The notes under the pieces were generated by a model. It did not search any database, had not been told where the DNA came from, and saw nothing but the letters and a program-made list of their open reading frames with translations. Below, piece after piece: positions 56,849 through 64,000 of a DNA stretch of 64,000 nt. The translations under genes and the position numbers were made by a program. Source of the stretch: Alkalibacillus aidingensis (lineage in GTDB: Bacteria > Bacillota > Bacilli > Bacillales > Alkalibacillaceae); assembly GCF_014595945.1 (NCBI RefSeq), contig NZ_JABXWU010000004.1, positions 1 through 64,000 on the forward strand, given 5' to 3'. The stretch's first letter is position 1, and every line of letters starts with the position of its first letter.

Positions 56849-58240
56849 ATGTTAAACCAATCAATAGTGCAAGATGTCATTAGTCAAGCACTGTCTACTG
56901 GTGGCGACTTTGCAGAAGTCTTTGTCGAAGATCGCTTAAAGAACAGCATTACGCTTCAAAGTGGAATCATTGATAACAGTTTGTCGGGGCGTGATTTCGG
57001 TGTAGGTATTCGTGTTTACCATGGCTTTCGAAGTGCCTATACATACACGACAGACTTTTCAAAAGAGGGGTTATTAAAGACCGCACAAAATGCAGCAAAT
57101 GCTATCCAAGGTGAAAATAGACTTGAACCACAATCATTCAAATCGCAAACAATACAACCTATCCATCCGGTTACACAAATGCCTCAGTCAGTCGAAAAAA
57201 CACGTAAAGCCAACGTCTTAAAAAACGCATATGATATTGCCAAAAGACATCACCAAAGTATCTCGCAAGTTAAAGTGAATTATTTGGATGAAGAACAGAA
57301 CGTATTAATTGCTAATTCCAATGGTAAGTTTGTTGAGGATAAACGGGTTCATAGTCGTTTAGCTATTGCCGCCATTGCTTCAAATGAACACGATATGGAG
57401 ACCGGTTTTTATGGACCTGGAGCCGTACAAGGATTTGAATTTATGGAGAACCTTGATTTAGGTCATTATGCCACTGAAGCAGCACGCATCGCCGTTACCA
57501 ACTTAGGTGCAGACCCATGTCCGAGTGGCAAGTTCCCGGTCATTATCGATAATGAATTCGGAGGCGTTATTTTCCATGAAGCTTGTGGTCATGGACTAGA
57601 AGCGACTTCTGTAGCCAAAGGAAAATCGGCTTTTGCTAATAAGGTTGGAGAACGTGTTGCTCCAGATATCGTCACGTATATTGACGACGGAACACTACAG
57701 AATGAATGGGGCTCTATTAATATTGATGATGAAGGAAATCTACCACAGAAAAATGTCTTAATCGAGGATGGTATTTTAAAAGGTTACTTAGTTGATCAGT
57801 TAAATTCTCGGATTATGGATACAGCACCAACTGGATCAGGGCGTCGTGAATCGTATCGCTTTGCACCAACTTCAAGAATGACCAATACTTATATCGCTCC
57901 AGGCGATTCCTCACCAGAAGAGATTATTGCAGACACTGAGTATGGAATTTATGCCAAGTATATGGGTGGGGGTCAAGTGAACCCTGCAACAGGTGATTAT
58001 AACTTTGCCATCAATGAAGCTTATATGGTCAAAGACGGTAAAATTGATAAGCCAGTCCGTGGAGCGACATTAATTGGTAATGGACCTAAAACGCTACAAG
58101 CAGTTGACATGGTCGGTAATAATTTGGGTCACGGCGCAGGTATGTGTGGTTCTTTAAGTGGAAGTATTCCTGTTAATGTGGGACAACCGACACTAAGAGT
58201 TAGTGAAATGACTGTTGGTGGTAGAAAGGAGGAAGCGTAG
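56849..58240 (+). CDS. tldD: Metalloprotease TldD
   Basis: A 463-residue TldD subunit. The metal-binding HEACGH (from His243) is intact in IFHEACGHGLEATSVAKG. TldD/TldE form a heterodimeric zinc protease that cuts unfolded peptides and matures some modified peptides (for example microcin B17). GAGGAGG precedes the ATG. Only 1 base separates it from tldE. Confidence 0.95.
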   Translation: MLNQSIVQDVISQALSTGGDFAEVFVEDRLKNSITLQSGIIDNSLSGRDFGVGIRVYHGFRSAYTYTTDFSKEGLLKTAQNAANAIQGENRLEPQSFKSQTIQPIHPVTQMPQSVEKTRKANVLKNAYDIAKRHHQSISQVKVNYLDEEQNVLIANSNGKFVEDKRVHSRLAIAAIASNEHDMETGFYGPGAVQGFEFMENLDLGHYATEAARIAVTNLGADPCPSGKFPVIIDNEFGGVIFHEACGHGLEATSVAKGKSAFANKVGERVAPDIVTYIDDGTLQNEWGSINIDDEGNLPQKNVLIEDGILKGYLVDQLNSRIMDTAPTGSGRRESYRFAPTSRMTNTYIAPGDSSPEEIIADTEYGIYAKYMGGGQVNPATGDYNFAINEAYMVKDGKIDKPVRGATLIGNGPKTLQAVDMVGNNLGHGAGMCGSLSGSIPVNVGQPTLRVSEMTVGGRKEEA

Positions 58241-58241
58241 G

Positions 58242-59588
58242 ATGAATATTCAAGATTTTAAACAGCAGTTATTTGAACGTGGCGAAAATCAAGGCTTTAA
58301 TGATATGGAGCTCTATTATGAGAAGAGTGATAGTTTTAATTGTAAAATCGATCTTGGAGAGGTTGACCAGTTCACTACTGCTGAGGAAATAGGCGTTTCT
58401 TTTCGTGGTGTCTATAAAGGGAAAATGGGTTACGCCTATACGGAAAAGCTAGATGAATCGTCAATAGAGTTTCTGGTGGAAAATGCCCGTGAGAATGCGT
58501 TAATTCTAGAAGAGGAAGATCAGGAAGAAATCTATCAAGGTGATTCTGAGTATAAGGATGTTAACTTTTTATCGGAGGATCTCCAACAGGTATCAAATGA
58601 AGAGAAAATTAATTTTATGAAAGAGTTTGACCGTCATATTTATAAAATAGATGAGCGAGTCACGGGAACAGGGTTCTTTCAGTTGATGTCTAATAACATA
58701 GAGAAAGCTATGTATAACACCAAAGGATTAGCATTAGAAGATCAGAACAATTTTATAGCCTTTGGTGTCATGGTGATCGTTAAAGAAAATGATTTAACTA
58801 AGTCAGGGATGCATTTTAAGCACGTTCAGGATTGGGCGAGTTTAGATCCTGAAGAGGAAGCGAAGAAGGCTGTAGAAGAAGCAATTTCTTACCTTAATCC
58901 AATGGAAGTAGAAAGTAACGATTATCCCGTTTTGTTACGTCATGATGCAGCCTCAAGTTTATTAGCGACATTCCTTTCGATTTTCTCTGCAGAAACAGCA
59001 CAAAAAGGGATGTCAAAGCTGAAAGATAAGGTAGGTAAGAAGATCGCCGGAAATAACGTCACCTTTGTTGATGAACCATTTCGTCAGGATGCTATGAAGA
59101 GCCGGACATTCGATGCAGAAGGTGTGGCTTCTAAGGAACTCACAGTCGTAGAAAACGGGAAGTTAAATACACTTTTCCATAACCGAAAAACAGCGAAGAA
59201 AGATGGTGTGGAATCAACTGGACACGCCTATAAAGAATCGTATAAAGGGTCTTTGACAGTTTCACCATCTAATTTTTATTTAGTTCCAGGTGAGCCATCT
59301 TATGACGATATAGTAAGTAGTCTTAAAGAAGGCGTGGTGGTTACCAGTTTATCTGGGTTACACTCCGGCGTTAACCAAATTTCTGGAGATTTTTCAGTTG
59401 CCGCTAATGGTTATTATGTTAAGGATGGAGAGGTTCAGGCTGCGACGAACCTGATGACTATCGCTGGTAACTTCTTTGACCTATTAAACCATGTAGAATC
59501 TGTTGGATCTGATTTAGAATTCAGTCCATTTTCCGGAGTCGGCGCCCCTTCATTCTTAGTAGAAGGTTTATCAGTTACTTTTGAATAA
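58242..59588 (+). CDS. tldE: TldE/PmbA, partner of TldD
   Basis: A 448-residue TldE/PmbA homologue. It has the family pattern (ELYYEKSDSFNCKID, EEIGVSFRGVYKGKMGYAYTE, PVLLRHDAASSLLATFLS, GVVVTSLSGLHSGVNQISGDFSVAANGY) but no HEXXXH, as expected for the non-catalytic partner. The ATG at 58242 is 9 bases after AAAGGAGG, which lies in the end of tldD. Confidence 0.94.
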   Translation: MNIQDFKQQLFERGENQGFNDMELYYEKSDSFNCKIDLGEVDQFTTAEEIGVSFRGVYKGKMGYAYTEKLDESSIEFLVENARENALILEEEDQEEIYQGDSEYKDVNFLSEDLQQVSNEEKINFMKEFDRHIYKIDERVTGTGFFQLMSNNIEKAMYNTKGLALEDQNNFIAFGVMVIVKENDLTKSGMHFKHVQDWASLDPEEEAKKAVEEAISYLNPMEVESNDYPVLLRHDAASSLLATFLSIFSAETAQKGMSKLKDKVGKKIAGNNVTFVDEPFRQDAMKSRTFDAEGVASKELTVVENGKLNTLFHNRKTAKKDGVESTGHAYKESYKGSLTVSPSNFYLVPGEPSYDDIVSSLKEGVVVTSLSGLHSGVNQISGDFSVAANGYYVKDGEVQAATNLMTIAGNFFDLLNHVESVGSDLEFSPFSGVGAPSFLVEGLSVTFE

Positions 59589-59623
59589 ATGATGGTTAGT
59601 TTCAATTGAATATGGAAATCATG

Positions 59624-59655
59624 AAGAAGGCTCATTCTAGATGAGTCTTCTTTTT
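59624..59655 (+). terminator. Intrinsic terminator after tldE
   Basis: AAGAAGGCTCAT - tctag - ATGAGTCTTCTT with one mismatch, followed by TTT. Confidence 0.8.
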
Positions 59656-59746
59656 AATGAGATATGAATCGACATGATCAGATTAATTCTCTAACTATCC
59701 TGGGTATTTCCCGGGCAATAAATTGTCAACTCAGATAGATATATTA

Positions 59747-59776
59747 TTGTCATTTTGAAGAAAAATTTGCTATGAT
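59747..59776 (+). promoter_or_regulatory. SigA-type promoter of gatCAB
   Basis: TTGTCA (59747-59752) and TATGAT (59771-59776) with 18 bases between, about 43 bases before gatC. Confidence 0.65.
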
Positions 59777-59818
59777 TGATAGTATTGTGAAGTGTTAAAA
59801 CGTACGGAGGTGCAAGGG

Positions 59819-60109
59819 ATGTCAAAGATTTCGAAGGATCAAGTGAAACACGTTGCTAATTTAGCGCGACTAGCAATTACTGAAGAAGAAGCTGAGAAAT
59901 ATAGTGAGCAGTTAAGTGCGATTATCGATTTCTCAGAGCAATTAAATGAATTAGATACATCAAATGTTAAACCAACTACACACGTATTAGATATGAAAAA
60001 TGTCGTGCGTAAAGACGAGCCAAAAGAATGGATTTCTAAACAAGATGCACTCAAAAATGCACCAGATCAGGAAGGCGGACAGTTCCGTGTGCCGTCCATT
60101 TTAGACTAA
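59819..60109 (+). CDS. gatC: Asp-tRNA(Asn)/Glu-tRNA(Gln) amidotransferase subunit GatC
   Basis: The 96-residue subunit that holds GatA and GatB together. [36 protein letters not shown] and FRVPSILD are standard for GatC. The ATG at 59819 follows CGGAGGTG; 9 extra upstream codons are not needed. First gene of gatCAB. Confidence 0.96.
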   Translation: MSKISKDQVKHVANLARLAITEEEAEKYSEQLSAIIDFSEQLNELDTSNVKPTTHVLDMKNVVRKDEPKEWISKQDALKNAPDQEGGQFRVPSILD

Positions 60110-60127
60110 TAAGGAGGGACAATCACG

Positions 60128-61603
60128 ATGTCAGTTTTAGATTTATCGATTAAAGAACTACAAGAAAAATTAAATAATAAAGAAATGACAGTGACAGATA
60201 TTGTACAAGCTTCCTATGATCGGATTAAAGCGACAGATGGTGACGTACAAGCTTTTCTAACCCTGAATGAAGAACAAGCTTTAGAACAAGCTAAGGCTTT
60301 AGATGAAGAAGGCATTGATGAAAATCAATTCCCACTATTCGGGATGCCAATCGGGATTAAAGACAATATCGTGACTAAAGGTCTTCGCACAACTTGCGCG
60401 AGTCAAATTTTATCTAATTTAGATGACCCGTTATATGACGCAACAGTGATACAAAAGTTGGATCAAGCTAAAGCTATCAATGTAGGGAAATTAAATATGG
60501 ATGAATTTGCGATGGGTTCCTCAACAGAGAACTCTAGTATGAAATTAACTCGTAATCCTTGGAATATAGACTATGTCCCAGGTGGCTCTAGTGGTGGTTC
60601 AGCAGCGGCAGTGGCAGCAGGACAAGTACCATTCGCCCTAGGTTCTGATACAGGGGGCTCAGTCCGTCAGCCAGCATCTTATTGTGGTGTCGTTGGTATG
60701 AAACCTACATATGGACGTGTGTCCCGTTTTGGCTTAGTAGCATTCGCATCATCATTAGATCAGATCGGACCACTAACTCGTACAGTTGAAGATAATGCTC
60801 GGATCCTAGAAGTAATCGCTGGTGAGGATACCATGGACTCAACAAGTGCTAACGTAGACGTACCAAAGTATTCTGAGGCACTAACAGGTGATGTTAGTGG
60901 TCTAAAGATTGCGGTACCGAAAGAATACTTCCGTGAGGGCGTTGATGAAAAAATTCAAGAAAGCGTACGCGAAGCATTGAAAGTTCTTGAAGACAAAGGT
61001 GCGATCTGTGAGGAAGTGTCACTTCCCCATTCAAAATATGCAGTTGCAACATATTACATGATTGCCTCATCTGAAGCATCAGCTAACTTAGCTCGTTTTG
61101 ATGGTGTTCGTTATGGTAAGCGTTCTGAGGAAGCGAATGACATGATGGAAATGTTTAAGTTGTCTCGTAGCGAAGGGTTCGGTGAAGAGGTTAAACGTCG
61201 GATTATGTTAGGTACATTTGCTTTAAGCTCAGGTTACTACGATGCCTATTACAAAAAGGCACAACAAGTACGTACGTTAATCAAACAGGATTTTGAGCAA
61301 ATTTTTGAAGAATATGATGTTGTCATTGGGCCAACTGCTCCAACAACAGCTTTTAAAGTGGGTGAGCAGATTGATGACCCATTAACGATGTATGCGAATG
61401 ATATTATTACCATCCCAGTTAACTTAGCTGGTGTCCCAGGAATCTCTGTTCCATGTGGATTCCACCCTGATAACGATATGCCGATCGGACTACAAATCAT
61501 TGGTAAACACTTTGATGAGAGCACAGTTTATCGTGTTGCACATGCCTATGAACAAGCGACAGATCACCATAAACAAAAACCACAGCTAGGAGGTGCCAAG
61601 TAA
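60128..61603 (+). CDS. gatA: Asp-tRNA(Asn)/Glu-tRNA(Gln) amidotransferase subunit GatA
   Basis: A 491-residue amidase that frees ammonia from glutamine. The Ser-cis-Ser-Lys triad is present: Lys in [11 protein letters not shown] (near 79), the cis-Ser in [15 protein letters not shown] (near 154), and the nucleophile Ser in [12 protein letters not shown] (near 178). It overlaps gatB by 1 base. Confidence 0.97.
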   Translation: MSVLDLSIKELQEKLNNKEMTVTDIVQASYDRIKATDGDVQAFLTLNEEQALEQAKALDEEGIDENQFPLFGMPIGIKDNIVTKGLRTTCASQILSNLDDPLYDATVIQKLDQAKAINVGKLNMDEFAMGSSTENSSMKLTRNPWNIDYVPGGSSGGSAAAVAAGQVPFALGSDTGGSVRQPASYCGVVGMKPTYGRVSRFGLVAFASSLDQIGPLTRTVEDNARILEVIAGEDTMDSTSANVDVPKYSEALTGDVSGLKIAVPKEYFREGVDEKIQESVREALKVLEDKGAICEEVSLPHSKYAVATYYMIASSEASANLARFDGVRYGKRSEEANDMMEMFKLSRSEGFGEEVKRRIMLGTFALSSGYYDAYYKKAQQVRTLIKQDFEQIFEEYDVVIGPTAPTTAFKVGEQIDDPLTMYANDIITIPVNLAGVPGISVPCGFHPDNDMPIGLQIIGKHFDESTVYRVAHAYEQATDHHKQKPQLGGAK

Positions 61604-63033
61604 TGAACTTTGAAACGATTATTGGATTAGAAGTCCACGTTGAGTTAAAAACAAAATCAAAAATCTTTAGTCCAAGTCCAAACGCCTTTGGTGATGAACC
61701 AAATAGTAATGTTAATCCAATCGACCTTGGTTACCCTGGTGTCTTACCGGTATTGAATGAAGAAGCGGTTAACTATGCGATGCGTGCTGCTATGGCATTA
61801 AACTGTGAGATTGCAACAGACACTAAATTTGACCGTAAAAACTATTTCTATCCTGATAATCCGAAAGCCTATCAGATTTCACAATTTGACCAGCCAATTG
61901 GGGAGAATGGTTGGATTGAAATTGAAGTCAATGGTGAGAAGAAAAAGATCGGAATTACTCGCTTACATTTAGAAGAAGACGCAGGTAAATTAACACACGG
62001 TGATGACGGCCATTCTCTAGTGGATTACAACCGTCAAGGAACACCTTTAATTGAAATTGTATCAGAACCAGATATAAGAACACCTGAAGAAGCATATGCT
62101 TATTTAGAGAAGCTCCGTAATATCATTCAGTTCACCGGAGTTTCTGACGTAAAGATGCAGGAAGGGTCATTACGCTGTGATGCGAACCTATCTTTACGCC
62201 CATACGGACAAGAAGAATTCGGGGTAAAAACAGAGCTTAAAAACTTAAACTCATTCAACTTTGTTCAAAAAGGTCTTGAGTTCGAAGAGAAGCGCCAAGA
62301 GAAGGTGCTTCGTCAAGGTGGCGAGATCTTACAAGAGACACGCCGTTATGATGAGAAAACGAAGGAAACGATTTTAATGCGTGTTAAAGAAGGTTCTGAT
62401 GACTATCGTTACTTCCCGGAGCCAGATTTAATCCCACTTTATATTGATGAGGAATGGAAAGAACAAGTACGTCAGTCCATACCAGAACTACCTGACTCAC
62501 GTCGAACACGTTACGTTAATGAGCTAGGCTTGGATGAGTATGATGCAGGTGTATTAACCAATACGAAGGAAATGTCAGATTTCTTTGAAGCAACTATTGA
62601 GCATGGTGCAGACGCTAAACAGGTAACGAACTGGCTAATGGGTGACATTTCAGCGTATATGAACAAGCAGCAAATCGAACTTCAAGATCTTCCAATTACA
62701 CCAGAAGCCCTTGCTAAAATGGTCAAGCTTATTGAAGAAGGAACACTATCATCCAAATTAGCAAAGAAAGTCGTAACTGAATTGGTGAAAAATGGTGGAG
62801 ACCCTGAAAAAATAGTTAAAGAAAAAGGCCTTGTCCAAATTTCTGATGAAAAACAACTACGAGACATCATTACAGGTGTTTTAGATGAAAATGAGCAATC
62901 CATTGTTGATTATAAGAATGGAAAGGATCGCGCATTAGGTTTCTTAGTTGGACAAGTCATGAAGAAGACTAAAGGACAAGCAAATCCACCAATGGTTAAT
63001 AAGATTTTAGTTGAGGAAATTGATAAAAGGTAA
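61603..63033 (+). CDS. gatB: Asp-tRNA(Asn)/Glu-tRNA(Gln) amidotransferase subunit GatB
   Basis: The 476-residue subunit that binds misacylated tRNA and activates its side chain with [55 protein letters not shown] and the C-terminal YqeY-like domain ([18 protein letters not shown]) are as expected. Confidence 0.97.
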   Translation: MNFETIIGLEVHVELKTKSKIFSPSPNAFGDEPNSNVNPIDLGYPGVLPVLNEEAVNYAMRAAMALNCEIATDTKFDRKNYFYPDNPKAYQISQFDQPIGENGWIEIEVNGEKKKIGITRLHLEEDAGKLTHGDDGHSLVDYNRQGTPLIEIVSEPDIRTPEEAYAYLEKLRNIIQFTGVSDVKMQEGSLRCDANLSLRPYGQEEFGVKTELKNLNSFNFVQKGLEFEEKRQEKVLRQGGEILQETRRYDEKTKETILMRVKEGSDDYRYFPEPDLIPLYIDEEWKEQVRQSIPELPDSRRTRYVNELGLDEYDAGVLTNTKEMSDFFEATIEHGADAKQVTNWLMGDISAYMNKQQIELQDLPITPEALAKMVKLIEEGTLSSKLAKKVVTELVKNGGDPEKIVKEKGLVQISDEKQLRDIITGVLDENEQSIVDYKNGKDRALGFLVGQVMKKTKGQANPPMVNKILVEEIDKR

Positions 63034-63061
63034 TAAATATTAGGTGAGAGGGGATGAAGTG

Positions 63062-63430
63062 ATGTCGTTTGCGATTAAACGTCTCGATCACGTTCAACTA
63101 GCCGCACCAAGAGATACAGAAGATGAAGCGAGACAATTTTTTAGTGATGTTCTTGGGTTTATTGAAATCGAAAAGCCAGATGAGTTAAAGAAGCGTGGTG
63201 GTGTGTGGTTTGAGTTTGGCGATAGCCAACTGCATATTGGTGTCGAAGAGCCTTTTTCACCTGCTAAAAAAGCTCATCCTGCATTCGAAGTGACAGATCT
63301 AGAAGCTTTAATGACACAACTAGATCAGCACCACGTTTCCTATCAGCACGATGATAAACTTCCTGGTGCCAAACGAATTTACACAACAGATCCTTTTGGA
63401 AATCGGTTAGAGATTTTAGAATGGTTATAA
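63062..63430 (+). CDS. VOC (glyoxalase) superfamily protein
   Basis: A 122-residue protein with a single VOC domain pattern: IKRLDHVQLAAP at the start, FFSDVLGF, WFEFGDSQLHIGVEEPF, HPAFEVTDLEALM, RIYTTDPFGNRLEILEW. His, Glu and similar residues (H11, H70-like, E119) could bind a metal. Substrate unknown. The start at 63062 follows AGGGG. It sits between gatB and dagK and is probably co-transcribed. Confidence 0.85.
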   Translation: MSFAIKRLDHVQLAAPRDTEDEARQFFSDVLGFIEIEKPDELKKRGGVWFEFGDSQLHIGVEEPFSPAKKAHPAFEVTDLEALMTQLDQHHVSYQHDDKLPGAKRIYTTDPFGNRLEILEWL

Positions 63431-63490
63431 GTTATTTGACCGTGGGAAAGAGTTGGTTGACTTATTAGGATTACGAACGAAGGTGAGAAA

Positions 63491-64000
63491 ATGAAAAGAG
63501 CACGTGTCATATATAATCCTACTTCCGGCCGTGAAGCCATGAGAAAAGTGCTCCCAGATGTCCTTAAACGGTTAGAAGAAGTGGGTTATGAAGCCTCAGC
63601 ACACGCAACGACGGGTGAAGGTTGTGCGACCGATGCTGCCACACTAGCATGTGAGCGTGAGCACGATATTATTATTGCTGCAGGTGGGGATGGAACTGTT
63701 AATGAAGTGATTAACGGGATGGCAGAGAAAGCTTATCGACCAAAGCTTGGAATCATTCCAATGGGGACAACCAATGACTTCGCAAGGGCAATTCGTGTGC
63801 CGCGCGATGTTGATCAAGCTATGGATATTATCATTAATGGTTATTCGAAAAAACTGGATATTGGTAAGGTGAATAACCACCATTTTATGAACATTGCTGG
63901 TGGAGGAAAATTGACCGAGTTGACCTACGATGTACCTAGTAAACTCAAAACGGTTCTCGGACAGCTTGCGTACTATTTAAAAGGAATTGAAATGTTACCG
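63491..64000 (+). CDS. dagK: Diacylglycerol kinase DagK, N-terminal part
   Basis: The first 170 codons of a lipid kinase; the rest is beyond the window edge. MKRARVIYNPTSGREAMRK, AAGGDGTVNEVINGMA with the GGDGT ATP-binding motif, and IPMGTTNDFARAI are the DAGK catalytic-domain signature. DagK recycles diacylglycerol to phosphatidic acid. AGGTGA precedes the ATG. Confidence 0.95.
   Translation, partial: MKRARVIYNPTSGREAMRKVLPDVLKRLEEVGYEASAHATTGEGCATDAATLACEREHDIIIAAGGDGTVNEVINGMAEKAYRPKLGIIPMGTTNDFARAIRVPRDVDQAMDIIINGYSKKLDIGKVNNHHFMNIAGGGKLTELTYDVPSKLKTVLGQLAYYLKGIEMLP

Overview
The window is chromosomal DNA from a low-GC Gram-positive bacterium of the family Bacillaceae. Gene order follows the Bacillus subtilis segment from the end of an rRNA operon through thiL-tsaE-tsaB-rimI-tsaD, rex, groES-groEL, the yeaC/yeaD/yebA genes, pbuG, yebE/yebG, yerA/yerB/yerC, pcrB-pcrA-ligA-camS and gatCAB to dagK. 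Many extracytoplasmic proteins are very rich in Glu/Asp (YerB, CamS, the transglutaminase linker), which suggests a moderately halophilic or alkaliphilic relative. That lifestyle is an inference, and no species is assigned.

Layout. 1-340: end of 5S rRNA, tRNA-fMet, tRNA-Asp. 0.5-7 kb: ThiL, the t6A tRNA-modification genes, a convergent ABC-F ATPase and the redox repressor Rex, with a cluster of DnaA-box-like sites between tsaD and the ABC-F gene. 7-16 kb: MFS transporter, SRAP protein, alanine/glycine symporter, YdiK, a CPBP protease, CIRCE-controlled groES-groEL, a VTC-domain protein and an EamA transporter. 16.5-20 kb: catalase, a thioredoxin-like lipoprotein, a heptad-repeat protein and a small Cys-rich protein. 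Two inverted copies of a 265-bp MITE lie at 9.2 and 18.3 kb. 20-28 kb: MoxR/DUF58/transglutaminase operon, guanine riboswitch with pbuG, Hsp20, YebE, YebG. 28-36 kb: YerA-YerB-YerC, an ECF sigma factor with a DUF4179 protein, a CrcB pair, and M-box-controlled mgtE with a possible leader peptide gene. 37-47 kb: T-box-controlled glycyl-tRNA synthetase, pcrB-pcrA-ligA-camS, and rocA. 47-55 kb: accessory region with a SLAP protein, a DUF2269 protein, an oxidoreductase, a Dph6-like ATPase, a GumN-type lipoprotein, and a PlcR/PapR-like quorum-sensing pair next to paralogous small secreted or membrane proteins. 55-64 kb: PepF, TldD/TldE, GatCAB, a VOC protein and the start of dagK.

Unusual points. 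(1) A PlcR-like regulator is divergent from a 41-codon PapR-like pre-peptide gene, with a near-consensus PlcR box between them. (2) A 24-codon ORF with a very strong Shine-Dalgarno sequence and an acidic/Pro N-terminus (MDPD) sits between the M-box and mgtE, reminiscent of enterobacterial mgtL. (3) Four intergenic tandem arrays fall into two families (52-bp units at 25.0 and 46.9 kb; 53-bp units at 36.5 and 49.7 kb), and one lies inside the pbuG riboswitch leader. (4) The MITE pair has intact target duplications, one overlapping a stop codon. (5) guaA and the pur operon are missing from their usual places. Start codons were adjusted to the best ribosome binding site where the longest reading frame was implausible. 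All functions are inferred from sequence by eye; no database search or structure prediction was run.
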